A stretch of 64,000 nucleotides of DNA from Microglena sp. YARC. Taxonomy: Eukaryota; Chlorophyta; Chlorophyceae; Chlamydomonadales; Chlamydomonadaceae. Positions within the stretch are counted from its first letter, which is position 1; each line of letters opens with the position of its first letter. The DNA is taken from assembly GCA_022414725.1 (NCBI GenBank), contig CM039462.1, forward strand, positions 183,997,386 to 184,061,385, given 5' to 3'. Below, piece after piece: positions 26,635 to 36,694 of this stretch. Below the pieces are notes generated by a model. It was given only the letters and a program-made list of their open reading frames with translations, did not search any database and was not told the origin of the DNA. The position numbers and the translations under genes were made by a program.

Positions 26635-28338
26635 ATGCATTCGCACACGCGATCATCGTTAATCCTAACGCTTCCCCATGACATTCTTGATCGTATTGCC
26701 CTATTATCTTCCAACCCCAAGATTGTATTAGTGTGTAAAACTCTGTGCAAAAGATTTTCTGGATGGCCCCTTACCGGACTGATCCAACCACCACAGCGAG
26801 TTGGAGAGATGATGGCGAAAGGGGGGCGCGCCGACCTTCTAGCAGTATGCTTGGTGTCCAATCCTCTTGTACAGGTTAAGGGGGCCCTACAATTGAGGGC
26901 GAACCAAAATGAAAACAAGCTTCTCTATGTGGCTGCCAAGGCCGGTCACGCAGATGTCTGCAAGCTGCTCATGGATCCAGCGGTGGCTGGAATTGAGTTC
27001 AGGGCCCGGGCTAACTCTGTCAACAGCTTGGCATTGCGTGAGGCTGCCGATGAAGGTCACGCAGATGTCTGCAATCTTCTCATGGATCCAGCGGTGGCTG
27101 GACTTGAGTTCAGGGCCCGGGCGAACTCTAGCGACAGCAGTGCCTTGTGGGCGGCTGCCAAGGCAGGTCACACAGATGTCTGCAAGCTGCTGATGGATCC
27201 AGAGGTGGCTGGAATTGAGTTCAGGGCCAGGGCGAACACCAGCGACAGCTTGGCATTGTGGGCCGCTTCAAGAGAAGGTCACGCAGATGTCTGCAAGCTG
27301 CTCATGGATCCAGCGGTGGCTGGACTTGAGTTCAGGGCCCGGGCGAACTCTACCGCCAGCAGTGCCTTGTGGGCGGCTGCCAAGGCAGGTCACACAGATG
27401 TCTGCAAGATGCTCATGGATCCAGAGGTGGCTGGACTTGAGTACAGGGCCAGGGCGAACTCTAGTGACAGCATGGCCTTGTGGGCGGCTGCCATGGCTGG
27501 TCACGCAGATGTCTGCAAGCTGCTGATGGATCCAGAGGTGGCTGGAATTGAGTTCAGGGCCCTTGCTAACTCTAGCGATAGCATGGCATTGTGGGCCGCT
27601 GCTAAGGACGGTCACGCAGATGTCTGCAATCTGCTGATGGATCTAGTGGTGGCTGGAATTGAGTTCAGGGCTAGGGCGAACTCTACCGACAGCAGGGCCT
27701 TGCGTGAGGCTGCCAAGGCAGGTCACGCAGATGTCTGCAAGCTGCTTATGGATCCAGAGGTGGCTGGAATTGAGTTCAGGGCTAGGGCGAACTCTACCGA
27801 CAGCAGGGCCTTGCGTGAGGCTGCCAAGGCAGGTCACGCAGATGTCTGCAAGCTGCTTATGGATCCAGAGGTGGCTGGAATTGAGTTCAGGGCTAGGGCG
27901 AACTCTACCGACAGCAGGGCCTTGCGTGAGGCTGCCAAGGCAGGTCACGCAGATGTCTGCAAGCTGCTCATGGATCCAGAGGTGGCTGGACTTGAGTTAA
28001 GGGCCCGCGCAAACTCTGTCAACAGCTGGGCCTTGCGGCTGGCTGCGAAGGTAGGTCACGCAGATCTCTGCAAGCTGCTGATGGATCCGAAGGTGGCTGG
28101 AATTGAGTTCAGGGCCAGGGCGTACACTTTCGACAGCAGAGCATTGTGGGCGGCTGCCAAGGCAGGTCACGCAGATGTCTGCAAGCTGCTGATGGATCCG
28201 AAGGTGGCTGGAGTTGAGTTCAGGGCCCGGGCGAACTCTGTCAACAGCTGGGTCTTGCGGCTGGCTGCGAAGGCTGGTCACGCAGATGTCTGCAAGATGC
28301 TGATGGATTCAGATGCGGCTGGCACCGAGTACAGCTGA
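26635..28338 (+). CDS. F-box/ankyrin-repeat protein
   Basis: 567 aa, intact. F-box-like start (LPHDILDRIALLSSNPKIVL, CKTLCKRFSGWP), a linker shared by the whole subfamily (GEMMAKGGRADLLAVCLVSN), then about 13 ankyrin-type repeats. Three consecutive repeats (27653-27985) are identical at the DNA level over 111-bp units, a very recent tandem expansion. It ends DSDAAGTEYS, a degenerate form of the family terminus. Probable role: adaptor joining targets to a host ubiquitin ligase (inferred from domain order only). Confidence 0.85.
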   Translation: MHSHTRSSLILTLPHDILDRIALLSSNPKIVLVCKTLCKRFSGWPLTGLIQPPQRVGEMMAKGGRADLLAVCLVSNPLVQVKGALQLRANQNENKLLYVAAKAGHADVCKLLMDPAVAGIEFRARANSVNSLALREAADEGHADVCNLLMDPAVAGLEFRARANSSDSSALWAAAKAGHTDVCKLLMDPEVAGIEFRARANTSDSLALWAASREGHADVCKLLMDPAVAGLEFRARANSTASSALWAAAKAGHTDVCKMLMDPEVAGLEYRARANSSDSMALWAAAMAGHADVCKLLMDPEVAGIEFRALANSSDSMALWAAAKDGHADVCNLLMDLVVAGIEFRARANSTDSRALREAAKAGHADVCKLLMDPEVAGIEFRARANSTDSRALREAAKAGHADVCKLLMDPEVAGIEFRARANSTDSRALREAAKAGHADVCKLLMDPEVAGLELRARANSVNSWALRLAAKVGHADLCKLLMDPKVAGIEFRARAYTFDSRALWAAAKAGHADVCKLLMDPKVAGVEFRARANSVNSWVLRLAAKAGHADVCKMLMDSDAAGTEYS

Positions 28339-28615
28339 GTTGAGACAACCAACGTCTGTGTCTTTTTGATCAGACTTCCAATGGCCTCAAAAACCCTTTG
28401 TTACACTCAGACGGTCAATAATGTTACAGTATATTGAATCAATTACAATTCTCTATGTACAACTTGGACAGACGGTCGATTGTGGTACACATGTACACAT
28501 TGCTGCAAAGTTTGAGGAGAGTGGCTATACTTGCGAATGTAAGCCACATGACAGTCTCGATTTGATTGGCGACGTTATGAAACATATAATTGCAAACGGT
28601 ATGCAGATAAAAACT

Positions 28616-28753
28616 TCAACCAAGTGGCCATGCCGCTCTGGTTCAGGGAGGGATTGGAAGGCAGGCATGGGGTTGATACATTGCGTCATGGAGTTGTACA
28701 TGATAATTGGATTAATAGGGAATGGTACTACTTTGCCTCCTGGTATCACCGGA
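28616..28753. repeat. 140-bp duplicated segment, copy 2
   Basis: Matches 13687-13827. Preceded by a short unrelated frame (MLQYIESITILYVQLGQTVD from 28421) that runs into it; I do not count that chimeric frame as a gene. Confidence 0.75.
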
Positions 28754-28933
28754 TTATTAATCGGTAAATAGATACTTGTTCAAGTGCAGTTTATGTTTAC
28801 TGCAAATTCTAAGAAAGTGCAGCTCAGTTGAATGTAGTCCGAATAAGTTAGAAAATCGGAGGGCTGTCTCGATATTATGTGGACGCGTTTGACTCATGTT
28901 ATTAATTGCATGGGGGGCGGTACTCCTGGTACC

Positions 28934-29137
28934 TTAATCATTTTCTTTGAACACAAGCAATCTCCCCGGTTCTCTAGTTGTTTGCACGTAAGGTAAATCA
29001 ACTTGTATTTCGTTGAAGTCTTCACATATCTCCCTATTCAGATCGACATGTATGTAGCAGTCTTGACGAGAAACAACTCTATCTATATCAGACACGGGGT
29101 GAGTGGATGCCTGAATAACCAAGCGACAATCGTTCAT
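28934..29137 (-). CDS. Small hypothetical protein, 67 aa
   Basis: MNDCRLVIQASTHPVSDIDR, then VVSRQDCYIHVDLNREICED and a C-terminal LLVFKEND. Strand-rich, with balanced composition, in an otherwise gene-free stretch, so it may be real or a fragment. No family recognised. Confidence 0.4.
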   Translation of the reverse strand: MNDCRLVIQASTHPVSDIDRVVSRQDCYIHVDLNREICEDFNEIQVDLPYVQTTREPGRLLVFKEND

Positions 29138-29429
29138 ATTAGTTTTCTTTTTATAATTATCATCGCCTTACAGTCAGAGACAGAATTTGTGGGACACCCT
29201 TACCGGTGACCCTTGAACCCAATTGATTGGGTAGGTCAGCTAAAGGTTTTGTATCAAGGTCCCAATCCTTCGTGTCCTTCATCCCGTATTTCAGCATTTA
29301 AGCTGGCCCAGAGGATAACAATTGTAAGCTGCTAACTGACCCAGGTGGGTCGGTTGGTTGAGCGCCCACATTTGCCTCTCCGGAAGCTGGGGTTTTAGGG
29401 GGGGGGCGAGGGAACACAGAATACATCCG

Positions 29430-29520
29430 GTCGCTCCACGTTATCAGAAGCAGAAGAAGGTTCAGCAGAGTTCACGTCTAGGTTCCAGGTTGCACTATAG
29501 ACACATTGGATGCGCTTTTG
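29430..29520 (-). pseudogene. TnpB/Fanzor RuvC-III relic, lineage 2
   Basis: The minus strand reads SATWNLDVNSAE, matching CGATWNRDVNVAKN at 38550-38640. It has the (C)xxxWNRDvNaAkN pattern of the last RuvC motif of TnpB-like nucleases, but Arg is changed and the frame then breaks. Only the C-terminal tail survives. Confidence 0.45.
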
Positions 29521-29529
29521 ACACTGTTG

Positions 29530-29856
29530 TGACAGTGCAGTACTTAGTGGACCTTGACGTTATTTACCACCATCTTCTGCTTCTCAAACGTTTAGCCCCT
29601 TCTCCTTTGTCTGACACTACTTCTTCTTCTCATGGTGATACACTATTGCCCTCACATTTCCTTATACCCATAATCAACTTTTCAAAATAAAAAGGTGTCC
29701 CACAATCAAATGTCCATAGCTGTATGCTTTTTGACCTAATTTACTTAAACCCATTAAGCAAAATAGTAGTGAGTAAGATTAAATTTACAAATTTCCGGGA
29801 CTTGCAATCGGCAGGGTGTCGCATGTCTCGTCCAATGAAATTAATTGTGAGTTGGT
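29530..29856. other. Intergenic, no clear gene
   Basis: A frame to 29690 (VVTVQYLVDLDVIYHHLLLL) lacks a convincing start. AAGGTGTCCCACAATC at 29692 resembles an inner part of mariner-type family B ends. Nothing else recognised. Confidence 0.4.
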
Positions 29857-30722
29857 TAGGCGAACGGAGGAAACATGATCGGATAACGCACGCACGGCGG
29901 CGGATGTCGAGGTGATGCTGTTGATGTTGCTGGCCACGCACCCACTCGCACTCGTATTGTCACGACACATGACGCATCATCCATCCTCACACAGCCTTAC
30001 ACACGCGAATCTCTTCTGTCCAACTGCGACTCATTCAATGCGCCGAACGAACCAGAATTCGCCCCCCCGTACACACACGTGGTGGTGGTGCAATGCATTT
30101 GTTCAGGCCAACAAAAATGGGGAGACGTTGATTCATTTTGTTCGTCCACCGAGTGTAGAGACATATCGACAAAACGGAAGAAAAAGTCCAATGATCGACA
30201 CTTTGCAATATAGTGTGTTGCACGGAGTATTATGTGCACTGGGTCCTGCAGACAGTGTCCGGTTGGCATCATGCTCGAAATCTCTTAACCATTCCGTTAT
30301 GAGTTTGGCAAGTCTTGAGACTTTGATACCAATACTACGGGAGCGATTGAAGGAGGCTTGTTGGTCACTATTACAAGCTGGGTATTGTGTTGGAGTCAAA
30401 AATACACTTGCCAGTTCCATATCGAGCGCGAATTCGATGATAACATTCACCTACACAGATAAGATGTTACACGAATGTGATTATTTCGTCATGGGTGCAC
30501 CTGAAACAACGATGTATCGCTTTCAAGCTTTGATTAGGGAAACTGTGGTCAACAACATGAAGATGTTTGGAGAAGTCTTCGACAGTTACATCATCCATAC
30601 AAATGCACGGCTGCAGCGAAAGGGCAATCGCCCAACAATCCGTGCGAAGAAGATTGAAAAACATTTCGCTAGATGTGCCGAACAATTATCACGAGTCGCC
30701 CAAACCATGAGTTCAGATACTA
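29857..30722. repeat. Segmental duplication Z, copy 2
   Basis: Counterpart of 25572-26351, with an extra 60 bp near 29905-29970. Ends at the same TA, but next to a left-type TIR. Confidence 0.85.
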
Positions 30723-30745
30723 CAGTCGACGGAATACTAAAATGA
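30191..30745 (+). CDS. F-box-like hypothetical protein, copy 2
   Basis: Start ATG 30191 (MIDTLQYSVLHGVLCALGPA); about 95% identical to 25820-26374, with mostly conservative changes, so both copies may still be under constraint or the duplication is recent. It ends in a transposon TIR (codons for VDGILK), hence a truncated C-terminus. See the copy at 25820 for domain comments. Confidence 0.6.
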   Translation: MIDTLQYSVLHGVLCALGPADSVRLASCSKSLNHSVMSLASLETLIPILRERLKEACWSLLQAGYCVGVKNTLASSISSANSMITFTYTDKMLHECDYFVMGAPETTMYRFQALIRETVVNNMKMFGEVFDSYIIHTNARLQRKGNRPTIRAKKIEKHFARCAEQLSRVAQTMSSDTTVDGILK

Positions 30746-30832
30746 AACCGCCTCGTGTACGGCACACCTTACGGTGTAGCAACCCACGGGGTTGGGTGGG
30801 TGGTGAACGTTTTGGTCACGCGAAATTGCTAT
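30723..30832. mobile_element. Fanzor-family left end with remnant of Fanzor 3' region
   Basis: CAGTCGACGGAATACTAAAA after TA (30721-30722), then the conserved CGTGTACGGCACACCTTACG block and GGTGGTGAACGTTTTGGTCA, the last being nearly identical to the Fanzor zinc-finger-region DNA of F2 at 55384-55405. It is a deletion derivative retaining the scaffold-like region and a scrap of gene. It then passes into a C2H2 gene fragment. Confidence 0.65.
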
Positions 30833-30837
30833 CCAAA

Positions 30838-31095
30838 GGACGTACCAGCAGACTGCCGCTGGGCGAAGGCGGACCTGCAAGACTCGCTGCTACCGGTGCT
30901 CAGGAGCATCGTGCAGCGAATGAGCAGGGTGAACCCGGCAGAAGCAAGCAAGTACGAGGACGACGACGCCTTCCTCCAGGGAGGCGCCGGCTCCGTCACC
31001 TTCAGAGCCATGCAGGGCATGGCACTGCATAGCCGGACCTGCGTCAGGGTCCTCTCGGAGAGGGGCGTGCCGCTGCCAGAGGAACTACGGACCAC
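30838..31095 (+). pseudogene. C-terminal fragment of the C2H2 gene at 37625
   Basis: About 86 codons nearly identical to the 3' part of 37625-38458 (DCRWAKADLQDSLLPVLRSI, EDDDAFLQGGAGSVTFRAMQ, LSERGVPLPEELR). No zinc finger or start codon. It abuts the 3' end of the convergent ankyrin gene. Confidence 0.8.
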
Positions 31096-32607
31096 TGTCA
31101 AGATTCACAATGGCCATGTACTCGGGGCCAGCCACATCTGGATCCATCAAAAGCAAGCAGACATCGGCGTGACCAGCCTTCGCAGCCACCATCAAGGCCC
31201 AGCTGTTGACAGAGTTCGCCCGGGCCCTGAACTCAATTCCAGCAACCTCTGGATCCATCAGAAGCTTGCAGACATCTGCGTGACCTGCCTTGGCAGCCGC
31301 CCACAATGCTCTGCTGTCTAAAGTGTACGCCCTGGCCCTGAACTCAATTCCAGCCACCGCTGGATCCATCAGCAGCTTGCAGACATCTGAGTGACCTTCC
31401 CTCGCAGCGGCCCACAATGCCCAGCTGTCGCTAGAATTCGCCCTGGCCCTGAACTCAAGTCCAGCCACCGCAGGATCCATGAGCAGCTTGCAGACATCTG
31501 CGTGACCGGCATTCGCAGCAGCCCCCAAGGCCCAGCTGAGGTTAGAGTTCGCCAGGGCCCTGAACTCAATTCCAGCCACCTCTGGATCCATCAGCATCTT
31601 GCACACATATGCGTGACCTTCCTTCGCAGCCAGCCACAAGGCCCTGCTGTTGAGAGAGTTCGCCCTAGCCCTGAACTCAATTCCAGCCACCGCTGGATCC
31701 ATAAGCATCTTGCAGACATCTGCGTGACCTGCATTGGCAGCCACCTGCAAGGCCCAGCTGTCGCTAGAGTTCGCCACGGCCCTGTACTCAAGTCCAGCCA
31801 CCTCTGGATCCATCAGCAGCTTGCAGACATCTGCGTGACCTGAATTGGCAGCCTCACGCAAGGCCCTGCTGTCGCTAGAGTTCGCCCTGGCCCTGAACTC
31901 AAGTCCAGCCACCGCAGGATCCATGAGCAGCTTGCAGACATCTGCGTGACCTGCCTTGGCAGCCTCACGCAAGGCCCAGCTGTCGCTAGAGTTCGCCACG
32001 GCCCTGTACTCAATTCCAGCCACCTCTGGATCCATCAGCAGCTTGCAGACATCTGCGTGACCTGCATTGGCAGCCAGACGCAATACCCAGCTGTTGACAG
32101 AGTTCGCCCTGGGCCTGAACTCAACTCCAGCCACCTCTGGATCCATGAGCAGCTTGCAGACATCTGCGTGACCTCCATAGGCAGCCTCACGCAAGGCCCT
32201 GCTGTCGCTAGAGTTCGCGCGGGCCCTGAACTCAATTCCAGCCACCGCTGGATCCATCAGCAGCTTGCAGACATCTGCGTGACCGGCCTTTGCAGCCACA
32301 TAGAGAAGCTCGTTTTCATTTTGGTTCGCCCTCAATTGTAGGGCCCCCTTAACCTGTACAAGAGGATTGGACACCAAGCATACTGCTAGAAGGTCGGCGC
32401 GCCCCCCTTTCGCCATCATCTCTCCAACTCGCTGTGGTGGTTGGATCAGTCCGGTAAGGGCCATCCAGAAAATCTTTTGCACAGAGTTTTACACACTAAT
32501 ACAATCTTTGGGTTGGAAGAGAATAGGGCAATACGACCAAGAATGTCATGGGACACGTAAGGAGTGGAAACGATGATCGCGTGTTCGACTGCATGTTCGA
32601 TGAACAT
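31085..32607 (-). pseudogene. F-box/ankyrin gene with one N-terminal frameshift
   Basis: ATG at 32607 (MFIEHAVEHAIIVSTPYVSH) leads to an F-box-like segment (DILGRIALFSSNPKIVLVCK), which stops at 32446. One G is missing in GTAAGGGCCATCC (four G in the paralogues), which moves the rest, including LTGLIQPPQRVGEMMAKGG and about 11 ankyrin repeats, to another frame that is then open to 31085. Except for this one base the gene looks intact, so it may be functional if the base is a sequence error. It ends DPDVAGPEYMAI, the family terminus. Confidence 0.75.
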
Positions 32608-32609
32608 GT

Positions 32610-32790
32610 GTGTACAGGATGGTATAAATAAACAATGAGTTGGGATAAACCCTATAAACCCTTGGTTGCACTTGACTGGTGGTATCTGCAAGCGGCACTT
32701 GCCTGGAATGAAAGCGAAAGCGGCAAGCTGTAAGAGGCACTTGCCTGGCGGTATCTGCAAGCTGTGAGTGTAAGAGGAACTTGCCTGGCG
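32610..32790 (-). promoter_or_regulatory. Upstream module and ACTTGCCTGGCGGTATCTGC repeats
   Basis: Next to the gene is CATCCTG and, inverted relative to the 2306 module, TATAAATAAACAATGAGTTG. Further upstream are three imperfect copies of a CTTGCCTGGCGGTATCTGCA unit (32670-32790); related GGTAGCGGTATCTGCAAAGC repeats lie at 12300-12350 upstream of the other minus-strand paralogue. Confidence 0.45.
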
Positions 32791-32936
32791 GTATGCATTA
32801 TGTTATCACGACACATGCCGCATCCTCACACACGCGTCGCTACGGCTGCTGTCGAGATGTTGATACCCACCAACCACTCACTCATTCTCACGCACGCACT
32901 CTATCACACGCAAACGGCGGAACACTGTCGAATGTA

Positions 32937-33399
32937 TCAGGCATCATCCACCTCCAGCATGGTTGTGCTGCAATTTCTCCTCACACCAGTGAACATCCCA
33001 CGCACAAGACCATTCATGGCATCAATATTTTGGGTGGTGGCACCGATTACAAACTCTTCCAGGAGCGCCTTGGCAAATTGCTGCTCATCCATGGGAGAGT
33101 TCACAAGAGTGGCAAGAGCTCGAATGACAACATCCGTCCAAGTACGCGTCGGACTGCAACAGCAAGAGATAAACGAATGTTGTGTGTCATTTGCTAGCAT
33201 GTTGTACACGGCAAGTAGTGTGGCGTAACACATATCGTTCGGCCATCATCAGGCAAGCATTTACAAACATTAGCCTCTCGATGCGACGATCATATGCCGC
33301 TTTTGCAGCCGGGTGTTGTGAAAGCAAAGCATCTAGTTCATCGTCGCCATCCATGACTGCAATAAAGAACATGAATGGAGACTTTTTTATACCCCCCAT
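32937..33399 (-). pseudogene. Hypothetical gene split by a frameshift
   Basis: The first frame from the ATG at 33399 (or at 33354, MDGDDELDALLSQHPAAKAA) runs to YDRRIERLMFVNACLMMAER; near 33230 the coding character moves to another frame that continues with TWTDVVIRALATLVNSPMDE and DAMNGLVRGMFTGVRRN to 32937. The two halves overlap by about 45 bp. Helical, no family recognised. Confidence 0.5.
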
Positions 33400-33432
33400 G
33401 CAGTCAAAGCCATCAAAAAATCCGCTATCGAG

Positions 33433-33547
33433 CCTCCGGCATTCTTCAGTATTTATTTTTTGTTGAAATAATTGTTGTTACAGAGATGGAGAGTCTTCTT
33501 TTCAGAGGTGTTCATGTGAACACGTTTAAAATAGGGATTGATTGATG
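33433..33547. repeat. Single copy of the 112-bp array unit
   Basis: GCCTCCGGCATTCTTCAGTA through GTGTTCATGTGAACACGTTT, with a 3-bp insertion (TCTTCTTTTC). Lies 1.2 kb before the main array, separated by the ankyrin gene at 33698-34522. Confidence 0.8.
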
Positions 33548-33697
33548 GATGATTCTTATTTTTTCTTCGTAGTCGAGTAGTTCTGGCCGGCCATTTCATC
33601 GCTCTATTTCTCCGCCCACGCTGGAGGAGCCTTCGGCATCGTCTGTGACCTCTGGAGTCCTCGCTGCCGGTGGCTCTGTTTCAATGATGTTATTTGC

Positions 33698-34522
33698 TCA
33701 AATCATGATGGAATTCGGAGAGTATCTAAGAAGAATCTTGACACAGGACGCATTCGCATACATCAGTGCCGACCTCCCATGACATTCGGTCGCCAACACT
33801 TGGGTGTAGGGGGAATGACGAAGAAGAATCTTGACACAGGCCGCGTGACCATGGAAACACGCCATCATCAATGCCGACAATCCGAAATGATCGGTCGCCA
33901 GCACTTGTGTGTCGGGGGAATGTCGAAGCAGAATCTTGACACAGGCCGCGTGACCATGGATACATGCCCACATCAATGCCGACATCCCATGATTGTCTGT
34001 CGCCAGCACTTGTTCGTTCGGAGAGTATCCAAGAAGAATATTGACACATGCTGCATTCGCATGCCCCCCCTGAATGCCACAAGCACGCATCAGTGCCGAC
34101 ATCCCATGATTATTCGTCGCAAGCACTTGCTCGTTCGGAGAGTTCCTAATGAGAATCTCGACCAGGGAGACGTTGCCCTGTTTACACCCCCCAATCAATG
34201 CCGTCTCCCCAGAGTAGTTCGGAGGCTTCGCAAGAAGCATCGCAGCCCTAGAAAATGCATCGGCCTCGTTATCCAGCATCCGTTCGCAAGTCCCCACGGC
34301 ACCGAGGTCGCATTGCATGCGGAACAGTGTGTTCTTGTCGAGGGTTTTGGCCTCTCGAATGGCGAGCTCCAGACGATCCGGCCATGCGAACCCGCCGCGG
34401 ATGGCTTTGTTGGTGCACAAAATTGCGGTCTCGCCGCAGAGCGTCGCGATGGAACGGATCAACGGGAACGGTAACATCTCAACGTGGAAAGATGAAGAAG
34501 ACACCGACGAAGACGAAGACAT
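33698..34522 (-). CDS. Ankyrin-repeat protein, third subfamily
   Basis: 274 aa. Ser-rich start (MSSSSSVSSSSFHVEM), an F-box-like helix pair (LPFPLIRSIATLCGETAILC), then at least five ankyrin repeats with canonical features: GETALIGGCKQGNVSLVEIL, and units around HGMSALMWACIHGHAACVKI with LLRHSPDTQVLATD. These are closer to the 33-residue ankyrin consensus than the other subfamilies here. The last repeat is shortened, and the frame ends near the 33.5-kb repeat copy, so the 3' end may be truncated. Confidence 0.75.
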   Translation of the reverse strand: MSSSSSVSSSSFHVEMLPFPLIRSIATLCGETAILCTNKAIRGGFAWPDRLELAIREAKTLDKNTLFRMQCDLGAVGTCERMLDNEADAFSRAAMLLAKPPNYSGETALIGGCKQGNVSLVEILIRNSPNEQVLATNNHGMSALMRACGIQGGHANAACVNILLGYSPNEQVLATDNHGMSALMWACIHGHAACVKILLRHSPDTQVLATDHFGLSALMMACFHGHAACVKILLRHSPYTQVLATECHGRSALMYANASCVKILLRYSPNSIMI

Positions 34523-34782
34523 TTTCTAGTTCGCGGTGGTGGTTGATGAGCCACCACCGATGACTAGCGGTTTTCCAAAAAGAGGAGAATAGGGGGGTCT
34601 CTGAGGCTGTTAAAGTACAGGGAATCGATCAATCTTTACACTCGGCGTGAAACGTGTTGTGTACGGTCACACTGGAGTGTTTATTTTACAGTTCAAATCA
34701 GTCATGGGATGTGAGTTTCGTGACCTCTTTTTGCCTGCAGTTGTCTTCAACAGCAACCTTAATGTATGTTGTGTTGGGGGTT
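34523..34782. other. Intergenic leader before the 112-bp array
   Basis: Holds an 8-bp hairpin GGTGGTGG/CCACCACC (34536-34559) just upstream of the ankyrin start; otherwise nothing recognised. Confidence 0.4.
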
Positions 34783-35344
34783 CCTTGTTACAGAGATGGA
34801 GAGTCTTTTCAGAGGTGTTCATGTGAACACGTTTAAAATAGGGATTGATGTGAGCCTCCGGCATTCTTCAGTATTTATTTTTTGTTGAAATAATGGTTGT
34901 TACAGAGATGGAGAGTCTTTTCAGAGGTGTTCATGTGAACACGTTTAAAATAGGGATTGATGTGAGCCTCTGGCATTCTTCAGTATTTATTTTTTGTTGA
35001 AATAATGGTTGTTACAGAGATGGAGAGTCTTTTCAGAGGTGTTCATGTGAACACGTTTAAAATAGGGATTGATGTGAGCCTCTGGCATTCTTCAGTATTT
35101 ATTTTTTGTTGAAATAATGGTTGTTACAGAGATGGAGAGTCTTTTCAGAGGTGTTCATGTGAACACGTTTAAAATAGGGATTGATGTGAGCCTCCGGCAT
35201 TCTTCAGTATTTATTTTTTGTTGAAATAATGGTTGTTACAGAGATGGGGAGTCTTTTCAGAGGTGTTCATGTGAACACGTTTAAAATAGGGATTGATGTG
35301 AGCCCTCCGGCATTCTTCAGTATTTATTTTTTGTTGAAATAATT

Positions 35345-35510
35345 AATGGGCGTTCCTGCCTCCCGGCCGATTTTGACTGGTTGCGAAACATGGTAAGGAG
35401 CGGATTTGTGATTCCTTTGTGCTGATGTCTCAAGCTAGCGTGTCGTTCAGGAGGCTCTAAATCCTGATTATAAATTTAAAAAAATCGGCCGGGAGGCAGG
35501 AACGCCCATT
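35345..35510. mobile_element. MITE (AATGGGCG family) inside the array, copy 1
   Basis: 166 bp, AATT target duplication (35341-35344, 35511-35514); the unoccupied unit reads GAAATAATTGTTGTTACAG, which confirms a 4-bp duplication. Confidence 0.95.
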
Positions 35511-36528
35511 AATTGTTGTTACAGAGATGGAGAGTCTTTTCAGAGGTGTTCATGTGAACACGTTTAAAATAGGGATTGATGTGAGCCCTCCGGCATTCTT
35601 CAGTATTTATTTTTTGTTGAAATAATTGTTGTTCCAGAGATGGAGAGTCTTTTCAGAGGTGTTCATGTGAACTCGTTCGTTTAAAATAGGGATTGATGTG
35701 AGCCTCCGGCATTCTTCAGTATTATTTTTTTGTTGAAATAATTGTTGTTACAGAGATGGAGAGTCTTTTCAGAGGTGTTCATGTGAACACGTTTAAAATA
35801 GGGATTGATGTGAGCCTCCGGCATTCTTCAGTATTTATTTTTTGTTGAAATAATGGTTGTTACAGAGATGGAGAGTCTTTTCAGAGGTGTTCATGTGAAC
35901 ACGTTTAAAATAGGGATTGATGTGAGCCTCCGGCATTCTTCAGTATTTATTTTTTGTTGAAATAATGGTTGTTACAGAGATGGAGAGTCTTTTCAGAGGT
36001 GTTCATGTGAACACGTTTAAAATAGGGATTGATGTGAGCCTCCGGCATTCTTCAGTATTTATTTTTTGTTGAAATAATTGTTGTTACAGAGATGGAGAGT
36101 CTTTTCAGAGGTGTTCATGTGAACACGTTTAAAATAGGGATTGATGTGAGCCTCCGGCATTCTTCAGTATTTATTTTTTGTTGAAATAATGGTTGTTACA
36201 GAGATGGAGAGTCTTTTCAGAGGTGTTCATGTGAACACGTTTAAAATAGGGATTGATGTGAGCCTCTGGCATTCTTCAGTATTTATTTTTTGTTGAAATA
36301 ATGGTTGTTACAGAGATGGAGAGTCTTTTCAGAGGTGTTCATGTGAACACGTTTAAAATAGGGATTGATGTGAGCCTCCGGCATTCTTCAGTATTTATTT
36401 TTTGTTGAAATAATGGTTGTTACAGAGATGGGGAGTCTTTTCAGAGGTGTTCATGTGAACACGTTTAAAATAGGGATTGATGTGAGCCCTCCGGCATTCT
36501 TCAGTATTTATTTTTTGTTGAAATAATT

Positions 36529-36694
36529 AATGGGCGTTCCTGCCTCCCGGCCGATTTTGACTGGTTGCGAAACATGGTATGGAGCGGATTTGTGATTCCT
36601 TTGTGCTGATGTCTCAAGCTAGCGTGTCGTTCAGGAGGCTCTAAATCCTGATTATAAATTTAAAAAAATCGGCCGGGAGGCAGGAACGCCCATT
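36529..36694. mobile_element. MITE (AATGGGCG family) inside the array, copy 2
   Basis: Nearly identical to 35345-35510 (one difference seen: GGTATGG against GGTAAGG) and at the same unit position, so it arose by array duplication rather than a second insertion. Confidence 0.95.

Noticed and set aside
28421..28771. 116-codon plus-strand frame
   Set aside because: Chimeric: its second half is the duplicated 140-bp segment in a frame different from the coding-like WINREWYYFASWYHR frame.
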